Position numbers and translations under genes: made by a program
Shown here: in pieces, positions 8,601 through 21,499 of the stretch
Layout: every line of letters begins with the position of its first letter
Numbering within the stretch: position 1 is the first letter of the stretch
From: Streptomyces actuosus
GTDB lineage: Bacteria > Actinomycetota > Actinomycetes > Streptomycetales > Streptomycetaceae
DNA length: 64,000 bases
NCBI RefSeq assembly: GCF_016921115.1
Contig: NZ_JAFFZS010000004.1
Coordinates: 1-64,000, forward strand
Direction: 5' to 3'
The notes under the pieces: model-generated
Databases searched by the model: none
Seen by the model: only the letters and a program-made list of their open reading frames with translations
Told to the model about the DNA's origin: nothing

Positions 8601-8648
8601 GGGTCCGTTTCCTTCTCGCTGGGAGGAACGGCCCGGGCCGGGAAACGC

Positions 8649-8675
8649 CGAAGGCCGCCCTCGGGGCGGCCTTCG
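8649..8675 (-). terminator. trp attenuator terminator
   Basis: CGAAGGCCGCCC-TCG-GGGCGGCCTTCG is a perfect 12-bp stem with a 3-base loop. On the minus strand it lies between the leader-peptide stop (8697) and the trpEG start (8600), which is where an attenuator terminator belongs. Confidence 0.9.
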
Positions 8676-8696
8676 CGTCGTCTGGTGTACGCGCGG

Positions 8697-8753
8697 TCAG
8701 TGGGCCGCCGGATGAGCGGTCCACCACCAGTTCTGGTTCGTCGGCGCGTACAT
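8697..8753 (-). CDS. trpL: trp operon leader peptide
   Basis: An ATG at 8753 on the minus strand encodes 18 residues, MYAPTNQNWWWTAHPAAH. The three consecutive TGG codons are at 8729-8721. When charged tRNA-Trp is scarce the ribosome should stall there and prevent the 8649-8675 hairpin from forming, so that trpEG is read; with enough Trp the hairpin terminates. A closely similar 18-residue WWW leader has been described for the Streptomyces anthranilate synthase attenuator. The stop is TGA at 8697. Confidence 0.92.
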   Translation of the reverse strand: MYAPTNQNWWWTAHPAAH

Positions 8754-8786
8754 GCGACGCACCCTAACGCATACGGGTGGTCGGTG

Positions 8787-13144
<4,358 letters not shown>

Positions 13145-13185
13145 CGGCTTCGTCCGGCACCACCCGTTTCCGGGTGTGAAGCGAA

Positions 13186-13219
13186 GTGGGGCGCGGATCA
13201 CATGCGATCCGCGCCCCAC
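13186..13219 (+). terminator. Hairpin after DAHP synthase
   Basis: GTGGGGCGCGGATC and its exact complement form a 14-bp stem around a 6-base loop, 42 bases after the stop codon. Confidence 0.85.
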
Positions 13220-13252
13220 AGCACTTTCGCGGCCCCGACGCGATGGGTAAGG

Positions 13253-13271
13253 TTAGGTTAGCCTCACTGAT
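13253..13271 (+). promoter_or_regulatory. Iron box (DmdR1/IdeR-type operator)
   Basis: TTAGGTTAGCCTCACTGAT matches the actinobacterial iron-box consensus TTAGGTTAGGCTCACCTAA at 15 of 19 positions, including the whole left half. It lies 44 bp upstream of the bfd start, so iron-loaded repressor should shut off bfd. The family consensus is established; binding here is inferred. Confidence 0.8.
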
Positions 13272-13314
13272 CAAGGGGGGCGTCGGTGAAGGATCCCGGT
13301 GGGAGGTGAACCGC

Positions 13315-13542
13315 GTGTACGTCTGCTCCTGCTTCGGCGTCACCGAGCAGCAGGTCAAGCAGCACGTCGAGAACGGTGCCTGCACCCCCCGCCAGGTGGC
13401 GTCCGCCTGCAAGGCCGGCACGGACTGCGGTTCCTGCGTTCGCCGCATCCAGGCGCTGCTGGGTCGGGGAGCCGTCCCGCGCCGCGAACCCGCCGTCCAG
13501 AAGGGGCCGGTCCTGGCCGCCGCCCTGGACGAGGCCGCCTGA
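13315..13542 (+). CDS. bfd: Bacterioferritin-associated ferredoxin
   Basis: This 75-residue [2Fe-2S] protein is of the Bfd family, whose members donate electrons to bacterioferritin to release stored iron. The cluster ligands Cys4, Cys6 (VCSCFGV) and Cys38, Cys41 (TDCGSC) are present, with extra Cys at 23 and 32. GTG at 13315 is preferred because GGAGG ends 8 bases upstream; a GTG three codons earlier overlaps that site. It converges on bfr, which fits an iron storage/release pair, and it carries an iron box, as expected for a gene needed under iron shortage. Confidence 0.92.
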   Translation: MYVCSCFGVTEQQVKQHVENGACTPRQVASACKAGTDCGSCVRRIQALLGRGAVPRREPAVQKGPVLAAALDEAA

Positions 13543-13582
13543 GCGCACCGCTTCGAGCCCGGCGCCCGGCCGCCGGTCGCCC

Positions 13583-13632
13583 GCGGTGCCGTCGCGGCCG
13601 GCCGTGACGGCCACCGCGCCCCGTTCGGGGCG
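13583..13632. terminator. Bidirectional terminators between bfd and bfr
   Basis: There are two hairpins. GCGGTGCCGTC (13583-13593) pairs with GACGGCCACCGC (13606-13617) with one bulge. CGCCCCG-TT-CGGGGCG (13617-13632) is a perfect 7-bp stem. They lie between the convergent bfd and bfr genes. Confidence 0.65.
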
Positions 13633-13663
13633 GCCGATCCGCGGCGGGCCTCACCCGGCCGGC

Positions 13664-14143
13664 TCAGCTCTCCGGCTGCTCGATCAGCTGGGCGAGGTAG
13701 AGCGCCTCGCCGAGCTTCTCCAGCAGCTCCAGCTGTGTGTCGAGGTAGTCGATGTGGTGCTCTTCGTCGGCCAGGATGTCCTCGAAGATGTTCGCGGACG
13801 TGATGTCGCCCTTTTCCCGCATCACCTTGATGCCGCGCCGCAGCCGGTCGATCGCCTCCACCTCGATCTGCCGGTCGGCCTCGAACATCTCCTTGACGGT
13901 CTGCCCCACCCGGACGTGGAACAGTCGCTGGTAGTTCGGCAGCCCGTCCAGGAAGAGGATCCGGTCGGTGAGCACCTCGGCATGCTTCATCTCGTCGAAC
14001 GACTCGTGCCGGGTGTACTTCGCGAGCTTCGTCCAGCCGAAGTTCTCCTGCATCTTGGCGTGCAGGAAGTACTGGTTGATCGCGGTCAGCTCACCGGTCA
14101 GCTGCTCGTTGAGGAATTCGATGACCTCGGGGTCGCCCTGCAT
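13664..14143 (-). CDS. bfr: Bacterioferritin
   Basis: This 159-residue subunit is predicted to form the 24-mer heme-containing ferritin that oxidises and stores iron in the cytoplasm. All ferroxidase ligands are present at canonical positions (Glu18, Glu51, His54, Glu94, Glu127, His130), and so is the heme-ligating Met52 in DEMKHAE. Length is normal. The ATG at 14143 follows AAGGAG. It is convergent with bfd. The region upstream holds short A/T-rich palindromes that could be an operator. Confidence 0.95.
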   Translation of the reverse strand: MQGDPEVIEFLNEQLTGELTAINQYFLHAKMQENFGWTKLAKYTRHESFDEMKHAEVLTDRILFLDGLPNYQRLFHVRVGQTVKEMFEADRQIEVEAIDRLRRGIKVMREKGDITSANIFEDILADEEHHIDYLDTQLELLEKLGEALYLAQLIEQPES

Positions 14144-14230
14144 CGCGCCAGGCTCCTTCCGCGTGCGGAACTGTGGAGGGGTTGCGGCGGCATGATTTCA
14201 CCGCCCGGGAAGATCGTCCAGTAAGTGTTG

Positions 14231-14262
14231 ACTTAGTAAGTACATGCATGCTTGGTACTGCT
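14231..14262. promoter_or_regulatory. Palindromic A/T-rich region upstream of bfr
   Basis: ACTTAGTAAGT (14231-14241) is a perfect 5-1-5 palindrome. Directly beside it AGTAC (14239-14243) and GTACT (14255-14259) form an inverted repeat flanking ATGCATGC. A further AGTAAGT copy precedes at 14220-14226. It is far more A/T-rich than its surroundings and lies between divergent bfr and the oxidoreductase gene. The binding protein is unknown. Confidence 0.4.
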
Positions 14263-14322
14263 TGTCCGGTTCGGCGGGGTGCCTCGTCCTGTGCACCGCT
14301 CCGTGTCTGTCAGGATGGAGTC

Positions 14323-14955
14323 ATGGGTCATCCGGTGGAGCAGGAATCTGGAGATGCAGCACGGTCCGAGCTTCCGCCGGGGCAGCGACTGCAGAAGGGC
14401 TGGCCGGTCACGCACTACGGGCCGGTCCCCAAGTTCCGGCCCGAGCGCTGGGAGTTCAGGGTCTTCGGTGCCACCGCCGACGGGGCGAAGCACTGCTGGA
14501 ACCACGAGGAGTTCACGGCCCTGCCGTATGCCACCGTGGTCGCCGATCTGCACTGCGTGACGAAGTACAGCATGCTCGGCGCGGAATGGGGCGGCATTCC
14601 CGCCCGGACGATCCTGGACATCGCGCCGCCCGCACCCGAGGCCACCCATGTGATGGTGTGGGCGGAATACGGCTTCAGCTCCAACCTGCGCCTGTCCGAC
14701 TTCACCGCCGACCGCACCCTCTTCGCCACCCACAAGGACGGTGAGCTGCTGACGGCCGAGCACGGCTTCCCGCTGAGGCTGATCGTCCCGCACCTGTACG
14801 CGTGGAAGGGGCCCAAGTGGGTCCGCGGCGTGGAGTACATGACGACCGATCGCCGTGGTTTCTGGGAGGAGCGCGGCTACCACAACATCGGCGACCCGTG
14901 GAAGGAGCAGCGGTACTCCTACCAGGAAGAGCCCGGGGACGGCCCCGAGCTCTGA
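14323..14955 (+). CDS. Molybdopterin-dependent oxidoreductase (sulfite-oxidase fold)
   Basis: This 210-residue protein has the Oxidoreductase_molyb domain of the sulfite oxidase/YedY superfamily. The Cys of ADLHCVTKYS near residue 79 is the expected thiolate ligand of molybdenum. HVMVWAEYGFSSN, HGFPLRLIVPHLYAWKGPKWV and the conserved W-E-E-R-GYH end follow family order. No signal peptide or heme motif is seen, so it should be cytoplasmic and use a separate electron carrier. Substrate is unknown. The ATG at 14323 follows AGGATGGAG. Confidence 0.85.
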   Translation: MGHPVEQESGDAARSELPPGQRLQKGWPVTHYGPVPKFRPERWEFRVFGATADGAKHCWNHEEFTALPYATVVADLHCVTKYSMLGAEWGGIPARTILDIAPPAPEATHVMVWAEYGFSSNLRLSDFTADRTLFATHKDGELLTAEHGFPLRLIVPHLYAWKGPKWVRGVEYMTTDRRGFWEERGYHNIGDPWKEQRYSYQEEPGDGPEL

Positions 14956-15034
14956 CTCCCGTCGGCCGAGCGCTCTGCCGGGGGCGCGGCGTCGGCCGAC
15001 CGCGGCGCCGCCGTGCGCGGTCGCGCAGTTCCCC

Positions 15035-15051
15035 GCGCCCCTTCGGGGTGC
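15035..15051. terminator. Short hairpin of a common Streptomyces intergenic type
   Basis: GCGCCCC-TTC-GGGGTGC forms a 7-bp stem with one G-U pair. It is preceded by GCGCAGTTCCCC, a combination that I recognise as recurring between streptomycete genes. It lies between the convergent oxidoreductase and DUF4396 genes. Nothing else was seen in 14956-15114. Confidence 0.5.
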
Positions 15052-15114
15052 CGCCGAACCGCAGTGGACTTCGCCCGACCGTCTCGGGGAGCGCTCCTGA
15101 CGCCTCCGGGGGAG

Positions 15115-15639
15115 TCAGTGGTGGTACCGGTGCACCACCGCATGGCCCTTGCCGCGTCCGATCATCCACTTGTTGACCGGGGTGGTGGCCAGGAACGCCA
15201 GGACCAGGGAGACGCCCAGCGAACCCCAGAACAGGGCCTCGTCCAGCCGTGCCTCCATCGCCTCGGGCCACAGGGCGATCACGCCGTTGTCGATCAGCTC
15301 CATCACCGCGATCGACAGGGTGTCCGCGGCCAGGGCCACCCGGACGGCCGCCCCGAGGCCGACGCCGGCCCTGAGGACGCCGCGCAGGGTGAGCGAGTAG
15401 CCGAAGAGGAAGGCGAGCAGGATCGCCGTGACCATCGTCGGCCCGTTGCCCCAGCCGAGCCGGGTGCCGATCACCATGCCGAGCACCTCGCCGATGGCGC
15501 ATCCGGTGAGGCAGTGCAGCGTGGCCTGCGCCGCCATGGCCCAGCTCGCGCCGGCCGGGGCGTGGTGCCCGTGCTCGTGGTGGTCCTGTGGGTGGTGCCC
15601 CTGGTGGTGATCGTCTGCGGTGTGCGCCGCGTGCTGCAT
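15115..15639 (-). CDS. DUF4396 membrane protein with His-rich N-terminus
   Basis: This 174-residue protein has 11 His in its first 26 residues (HH pairs separated by Gln, Asp, Pro). Several hydrophobic segments follow between about 32 and 165, interrupted by short loops, and the protein ends RYHH. DUF4396 has no assigned function. The ATG at 15639 was chosen because a CsoR-type copper operator lies at 15688-15704, which would be inside the coding region if an upstream GTG were used. The His-rich tail and the copper box both point to a role in copper handling, by inference. Confidence 0.75.
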   Translation of the reverse strand: MQHAAHTADDHHQGHHPQDHHEHGHHAPAGASWAMAAQATLHCLTGCAIGEVLGMVIGTRLGWGNGPTMVTAILLAFLFGYSLTLRGVLRAGVGLGAAVRVALAADTLSIAVMELIDNGVIALWPEAMEARLDEALFWGSLGVSLVLAFLATTPVNKWMIGRGKGHAVVHRYHH

Positions 15640-15687
15640 GTGTGCCCCCGAGGTCCGGTGACGGTTCCTGTACCGCACCGGAACCGT

Positions 15688-15704
15688 ATACCCCCCTGGG
15701 GTAT
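15688..15704 (-). promoter_or_regulatory. CsoR-type copper operator
   Basis: ATACCCCCCTGGGGTAT is an inverted repeat with the ATACCCC/GGGGTAT arms typical of Streptomyces CsoR boxes, which Cu(I) derepresses. It lies 49 bp upstream of the DUF4396 start. Next to it ACGGTTCC (15661-15668) and GGAACCGT (15680-15687) form a second inverted repeat in the presumed 5' leader. Confidence 0.65.
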
Positions 15705-15715
15705 TCCTCAACGGG

Positions 15716-16597
15716 TTATCCGTCGCGCAGTTTCTTCAGCCGCTCCACATCGGCCGCGTGCCCCTGCTTGCCGCCGGGAGTCTCGATCACCAGCGGTACG
15801 CCCTGTGTCGCCGGGTGGGTCATCAGTGCCCGGAACGGATCCTCACCGATGTGACCTGCACCGATGTTCTCGTGTCGGTCCTTGTGCGCGCCGGTCACGT
15901 CCTTGGAGTCGTTGGCGTGGATCAGCTTCAGCCGGCCCTCGCCGACCGTGTCCACCAGCAGATCGAGTGTCTCGTGCATGCCGCTCGGGCCGGTCAGGTC
16001 GTGCCCGGCCGCGAAGATGTGGCAGGTGTCCAGACACACGCCCAGCCTGGGATGCGCGTCGAGCGCCTCGAAGTACGGGCCGAAGTCCCAGGTCCGCGAA
16101 CACAGGGACGCGCCCTGCCCGGCGGTGGACTCCAGCAGCAGGAACGGGTCGTCGTCGTGGGTCAGCTCCTCCAGCAGCGGCAGCATGTGCTCCCGAACCT
16201 GCCGCAGTGCCACCGACCGCTCCCGCCCGCCGGTCGCGCTGCCCGTGTGCACGACGACACCGAGCGCGCCGATCTCCCGCCCGCGCCGCAGCGAGTGCCG
16301 CAGCGACTCCACCGACCGCTCGACCGTGGCCTCGGTGTGCGAGCCGAAGTTGATCAGGTACGGGGCGTGCACGTACACCGGCAGCGACTCGGCCGCGCAC
16401 GCCACGCGGAACGCCTCGTCCTGCCGCGGGTTCCCGGTGGGTGTGGCCCAGCCGCGCGGGTTGGCCACGAAGACCTGCAGGGCCTCCGCCGCCAGGTCGC
16501 GGGCGTAGGGCAGGCCGACCGCGTGCAACCCGCCGGCGACGGGGACGTGGGCACCGACAGGGTTGCGCAAGGGGGCTTTCGCCTGCTGACTTCTCAC
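15716..16597 (-). CDS. nfo: Endonuclease IV (AP endonuclease)
   Basis: This 293-residue TIM-barrel deoxyribonuclease IV cuts DNA 5' of abasic sites in base-excision repair. Zinc-cluster residues appear in VHAPYLINFGS, VVVHTGSATG, LLLESTAGQG, CLDTCHIFAAGHDL, LIHANDSKD, KDRHENIGAGHIG and the final IETPGG. The order and length match the Nfo family. Start is GTG at 16597. It lies downstream of the kinase gene on the same strand, with about 67 bases between. Confidence 0.92.
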   Translation of the reverse strand: MRSQQAKAPLRNPVGAHVPVAGGLHAVGLPYARDLAAEALQVFVANPRGWATPTGNPRQDEAFRVACAAESLPVYVHAPYLINFGSHTEATVERSVESLRHSLRRGREIGALGVVVHTGSATGGRERSVALRQVREHMLPLLEELTHDDDPFLLLESTAGQGASLCSRTWDFGPYFEALDAHPRLGVCLDTCHIFAAGHDLTGPSGMHETLDLLVDTVGEGRLKLIHANDSKDVTGAHKDRHENIGAGHIGEDPFRALMTHPATQGVPLVIETPGGKQGHAADVERLKKLRDG

Positions 16598-16664
16598 CCG
16601 TTCAGCCTGCCATGCGCTCCGGTGCGCCCCGGCGCCGGACGGGTCCGGCCACCGGTGGCGTACG

Positions 16665-18593
16665 TCACCGGATGGTGATCGTGATCGTCGAGCCCTTCGG
16701 AGCCGTGTCGCCGCCCTTCACGGACTGCTTCTTCACCTTGTCGCCGAACAGCCCGAGCAGCCCGCGGTCCTCCTTGACCTTGAAGCCCGCCGCCTTCAGC
16801 TCCTGCTTCGCGTCGTCGACGCTCCGGCCCACCACATCAGGGACCTCGACCATCTCCGGCCCCTTGGACAGGGTCAGCGTCACGGTGTCGCCCTCGGCGG
16901 CCTCGCTTCCGCTGTCCGGGGTCTGCGCGGCCACCTGCCCGGCGTCGAACTCGGAGTGGACCCGCTCGGTGGAGACCTCCACCGTCAGCCCGGCGCCCTC
17001 CAGATCGGCCTTCGCCTCGTCCAGGTCCTCGCCGGTGACGTCCGGCACCTCGACCGGGCTGCCCTGGCTCACGGTGAGCGCGATCGCGGAACCCGCGTGC
17101 CGCTCGGTGCCGGCCGCCGGGGCCGAGCCGATCACGAAGCCCTTGGGCACGTCGTCGCTGAACTCCCGGGTGACCATGCCCGGTTCCAGGCCACTGTCCT
17201 TCAGCACCGACTTCGCCTTGTCCAGCCGGTACCCCTGCAGGTCCGGGACCTTCACCGTCTCAGGGCCCCGCGAGATCCGCAGCGTCACCGAGCCGTTGCC
17301 CCGGATCCGGGCGCCCGCGGCCGGGTCGGTCCCGATGACCGTCCCGCGCTCGACGGTGTCGCTGTAGTCCCGCTCGACGCTGACCCCCAGCCCGGCGTCC
17401 TTCAGCTCCTGCCGGGCCTGCGCCTCGGTCTTGGCGAGGAGTGGCGGGACCTCGGTGAACTGGCCGGAGTTGATGTACCACACACCCGCGCCGACGCCGA
17501 GCACCACCAGCAGGGCGGCGACGACGGCGACGAGCCGCTGCCGTCCGCGCGCCGGGCGGCGCCGCGGCGGCGCGGCCGGCGGGCTCTCCAGGCGGCTCGT
17601 GCGGTGCAGGACCTGCTCGTCCCCCGCGTCCTCGTTCACCGGCAGCGGGCGCGGGACGGCGAGCGCGCGCGGGATGACGCTCGTGCGGTCCTGCGCGTTG
17701 TCGTGCTCCTGGGCACGCGCCTGCGGCGGTACGGCGTCCAATTGCTCCTCGGAGAGCCCGGCCCGTGCCTCACGGGCCTGCGCCAGCAGCGCCACCGCGT
17801 CGTTCGGCCGCACCTCCGGGGTGCGCGCGGTGGCCGACATCACCAGCTCGTCCAGGGCGTACGGCAGCCCCGGCACGGCCGCGGACGGCGGCGGCACGTC
17901 CTCGTGGAGGTGCTTGTAGAGCACCTGGGCAGGGGACTCGCCCTCGTGCGGCTTCTGCCCGGTCAGCATCTCGTGCAGCACGACACCGCACGCGTACACA
18001 TCGGCCCGCGGGTCGGCGACACCGTGCTCGATCTGCTCCGGAGCCAGATAGGAGACGGTGCCGAGCACCGCGCCGGTGGTGTTGGTGACGGTGTCCACCG
18101 CCCGCACCAGCCCGAAGTCGGCGACCTTGACCCGGCCGTCGTCCCCGATCAGCACGTTCTCCGGCTTCATGTCCCGGTGCACGAACCCGGCGCGGTGCGC
18201 CGCGCCCAGAGCGGCCAGCACCGGCTCCAGGATGTCCAGGGCGGCGCGCGGCTGCAGTGCCCCGCGCTCGCGCAGCACGTCACGCAGGGTGCACCCGGCG
18301 ACGTACTCCATGGCGAGGTAGACGTACGAGCCGTCCGTGCCCTGGTCGAAGACCTGCACCACGTTCGGGTGGGCGAGCCGTGCGACGGACTTCGCCTCCC
18401 GGATGAACCGCTCGACGAACGTGCCGTCGGCGGCGAGCGTGGGGTGCATCACCTTCAGCGCGAGCACGCGGTCGAGGCGGGTGTCCACGGCCCGGTACAC
18501 CGTGGCCATGCCGCCGACCGCGATCCGCGCGTCCACGCGGTAACGACCGTCGAGCACCTGCCCGACGAGAGGGTCCTGAAGGGTCGCATCCAC
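16665..18593 (-). CDS. PASTA-domain Ser/Thr protein kinase
   Basis: This 642-residue PknB-type kinase spans the membrane once. The kinase domain (about 15-275) has the Gly-rich loop IAVGGMATVY, catalytic Lys47, HRDMKPEN with Asp141, DFG at 159-161 and APE near 184-186. A Pro/Arg-rich linker precedes the membrane segment at about 354-374. Four extracellular PASTA domains (about 380-642) should bind muropeptides or lipid II. PASTA kinases control cell-wall growth and division in actinobacteria. GTG at 18593 starts the conserved sequence. It lies 198 bp downstream of thiG on the same strand. Confidence 0.92.
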   Translation of the reverse strand: MDATLQDPLVGQVLDGRYRVDARIAVGGMATVYRAVDTRLDRVLALKVMHPTLAADGTFVERFIREAKSVARLAHPNVVQVFDQGTDGSYVYLAMEYVAGCTLRDVLRERGALQPRAALDILEPVLAALGAAHRAGFVHRDMKPENVLIGDDGRVKVADFGLVRAVDTVTNTTGAVLGTVSYLAPEQIEHGVADPRADVYACGVVLHEMLTGQKPHEGESPAQVLYKHLHEDVPPPSAAVPGLPYALDELVMSATARTPEVRPNDAVALLAQAREARAGLSEEQLDAVPPQARAQEHDNAQDRTSVIPRALAVPRPLPVNEDAGDEQVLHRTSRLESPPAAPPRRRPARGRQRLVAVVAALLVVLGVGAGVWYINSGQFTEVPPLLAKTEAQARQELKDAGLGVSVERDYSDTVERGTVIGTDPAAGARIRGNGSVTLRISRGPETVKVPDLQGYRLDKAKSVLKDSGLEPGMVTREFSDDVPKGFVIGSAPAAGTERHAGSAIALTVSQGSPVEVPDVTGEDLDEAKADLEGAGLTVEVSTERVHSEFDAGQVAAQTPDSGSEAAEGDTVTLTLSKGPEMVEVPDVVGRSVDDAKQELKAAGFKVKEDRGLLGLFGDKVKKQSVKGGDTAPKGSTITITIR

Positions 18594-18790
18594 GCAGGCG
18601 AGTCTACGAGCCGGGACCGACAGCCCCCGCCCGGCCACGGGATCGGGGCGGGACTGCAGCCGAGCTGTGACGTGCGTACGGGGGTCGTGATGGCGGCGCC
18701 CCGGCCTTCGGTGACCTGCGTCTCCACGTCCGCACGCCCGCAGCCGCCCCCCCGGTTCCGCGGGTGGTGCCGGGCGCCGCGGGGCGGAAC

Positions 18791-19588
<798 letters not shown>

Positions 19589-19789
19589 TCAGCCTCCTTG
19601 GACAGCGGTCAGGACCTCGACGCGGTCGCCCTCGGAGAGTTCGGTCGCGGGCCACTCGGCGCGCGGGACGACGGTCTCGTTGAGCGCGGCGGCCACCCCG
19701 GAGGGCGCGGCGGTCAGGGACTTCACGACGGTGTCGAGGACCGTGCCGGGGTCGATGTCCCGCGGCCGGCCGTTGACGGAGATGTTCAT
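19589..19789 (-). CDS. thiS: Sulfur carrier protein ThiS
   Basis: This 66-residue ubiquitin-fold carrier ends in Gly-Gly, the terminus that is adenylated and converted to thiocarboxylate. The LNETVVPRAEW segment is typical of ThiS. Its ATG overlaps the thiO stop by 4 bases, and thiG follows immediately. The ThiF-like activating enzyme is not in the window. Confidence 0.95.
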   Translation of the reverse strand: MNISVNGRPRDIDPGTVLDTVVKSLTAAPSGVAAALNETVVPRAEWPATELSEGDRVEVLTAVQGG

Positions 19790-20955
19790 GCGGGCTGCTC
19801 CGTGGGCGCGACGCGTGCCCCGAAGCGCGTCGGGGTGAAGGGCAGGGCGACGTCGGGGAGTTCACCGGCCGTCAGGACGTGCGCCATGACGTCCCCGGTG
19901 ACCGGTGTGAGCAGGACGCCGTTGCGGTGGTGCCCGGTGGCCAGCAGCAGCCCGTCCAGTCCGGTCGGTCCGAGCAGCGGGGCGTTGTCGGGGGAGCCCG
20001 GACGGAGCCCGGCCAGGGTCTCCGTCAGTGGCAGTTCGGTCAGTCCGGGCACCAGTTCGTGCGCGTCCCGCAGCAGTTCGTAGACCCCGCCGGCGGTGAC
20101 CGTCGTGTCCCAGCCGAGTTCCTCGCTCGTCGCGCCGATCACCAGCTCGCCGTTCTCCCGGGGCACCAGGTACACCTGGCCGCCGCGCACCACCGCCCGC
20201 ACCGTGCGGCTGAGGAAGGGGCCGTGCCGCTCGGGCACGGTCAGCCGCAGGACCTGTCCCTTGACCGGCCGCACCGGCGGCACCACGCCGTCCGGGAGGC
20301 CGGCCAGCCGACCGCTGAGGCTGCCGGCCGCGAGCACCACCTGGCCCGCGCCCAGCGCGGCCCCGCCGCGGGTGACGATCCCGGCGGCGCGCCCTCCGGC
20401 CAGTTCCAGGCGCTCGGCCCACTCCCGGTGGAACACCACGCCCGCCCGCTCGCACGCGGTGACCAGCGCCGCCGCGAGCCGCCTGGGGTCGATCTGGTGG
20501 TCGCCGTCGACCCGCAGCCCGCCGCGCACCCCGGGTGCGAGCATCGGCTCCAGTCGACGGCACTCCCGCCCCGACAGCCACTCCGATTCCAGCCCCGACC
20601 TGTGCTGCAGGGCGTGCAGTTCGCGCAGGTGGGCGCGGTCGTCGGCGTCCAGGGCCACGGCGAGCGTGCCGCAGCGGCGGTAGCCGAGGTCGTGCCCGGT
20701 GAGGTCGGTCAGCTCGGCCACGAAACCGGGGTAGCGGTGCGCCGAGGCCAGGTTCAGCCCGAGCAGCGTCTGCTCGCCGTGGTGCAGCTCCGTGACGGCG
20801 GCCAGCATCCCGGCCGCCACGTGTGCGGCGCCGCCGCCGGGCGAGGGATCGACGACGGCGGTGGCGAACCCGCGTTGCGCGGCCCGCCAGGCCGTCACCA
20901 GCCCGATGATCCCGCCCCCCACGACGAGGACGTCTGACGTACGCGTAGGCGACAT
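19786..20955 (-). CDS. thiO: Glycine oxidase
   Basis: This 389-residue FAD enzyme oxidises glycine to dehydroglycine for thiazole synthesis, the aerobic alternative to ThiH. The N-terminal dinucleotide motif GGGIIGLVTAW is near residue 12, and GGLRVDGDHQIDPRRL, KGQVLRL and GLRPGSPDNAPLLG follow as in DAAO-family oxidases. It is the first gene of the thiOSG operon, with the TPP riboswitch directly upstream. Confidence 0.95.
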   Translation of the reverse strand: MSPTRTSDVLVVGGGIIGLVTAWRAAQRGFATAVVDPSPGGGAAHVAAGMLAAVTELHHGEQTLLGLNLASAHRYPGFVAELTDLTGHDLGYRRCGTLAVALDADDRAHLRELHALQHRSGLESEWLSGRECRRLEPMLAPGVRGGLRVDGDHQIDPRRLAAALVTACERAGVVFHREWAERLELAGGRAAGIVTRGGAALGAGQVVLAAGSLSGRLAGLPDGVVPPVRPVKGQVLRLTVPERHGPFLSRTVRAVVRGGQVYLVPRENGELVIGATSEELGWDTTVTAGGVYELLRDAHELVPGLTELPLTETLAGLRPGSPDNAPLLGPTGLDGLLLATGHHRNGVLLTPVTGDVMAHVLTAGELPDVALPFTPTRFGARVAPTEQPA

Positions 20956-20967
20956 GGGCGTCCAGCC

Positions 20968-21062
20968 CCTCCCTTCGCCGGCATGACCCGGATCAGGTTC
21001 GTACGGTCGGAGGCCGCCAGCCTCCCTCTCAGCCCGGTGCGTCCGGGCTCCCGCGAGTGCTT
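20968..21062 (-). promoter_or_regulatory. TPP riboswitch (THI element)
   Basis: On the minus strand the conserved CTGAGAGGGAG of the P2/J2 arm (21032-21022) and GAACCTGATCCGGGTCATGCC (21000-20980 region), followed by GGCGAAGGGAGG, are the signature of the thiamine pyrophosphate aptamer. The leader ends about 12 bases before the thiO start, so it could mask the ribosome site. A plausible -10 (TAGGGT, complement of 21073-21078) lies just upstream. Confidence 0.95.
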
Positions 21063-21116
21063 TACGTTGGCCACCCTAGCTGTTGCTTCCACGCCTCTGT
21101 AAGGGAGCCTTCTGCC

Positions 21117-21467
21117 ATGGCCCGCTCTCTCGACGGCCTCGTTCTCGCCCCCGTGGCCGACCAGGCCCCAGGCCAGGTGGGCACGCGCACCCGGTTCGCC
21201 TACCACGAGAAGGACGGTGAGATCTGGGCGGAGTACGCGGGCGGCGACGTGGTGCGCGGGCATTTGGTGGGTACCCGGGACGGCGACCGGCTGGACTTCC
21301 GGTACGTGCAGCTCCGGACCGACGGCACGACCTCCTCGGGGCACTGCGTGTCCACGGTCGTGGAGCTGCCCGACGGGCGGGTGCGGCTGGAGGAGTCGTG
21401 GCGGTGGGAGTCCCGGGCGGGCAGCGGGACCAGTGTTGTGGAGCAGGTCACTGAGCACGGGCCCTGA
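21117..21467 (+). CDS. Conserved hypothetical protein
   Basis: This is a 116-residue cytoplasmic protein with no membrane segment or signal. ATG at 21117 follows AAGGGAG with 9-base spacing. The middle (FAYHEKDGEIWAEYAGGD, then GHLVGTRDGD) alternates hydrophobic and charged residues, suggesting a small beta-barrel. Homologues are sometimes labelled N-acetylglutamate synthase, but no acetyltransferase motif is visible and I would not transfer that name. It is divergent from the thi operon and 32 bases before a flavoprotein gene. Confidence 0.75.
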   Translation: MARSLDGLVLAPVADQAPGQVGTRTRFAYHEKDGEIWAEYAGGDVVRGHLVGTRDGDRLDFRYVQLRTDGTTSSGHCVSTVVELPDGRVRLEESWRWESRAGSGTSVVEQVTEHGP

Positions 21468-21499
21468 CTGACGCAACGTCAGTTGTCTATGGTGATCCA

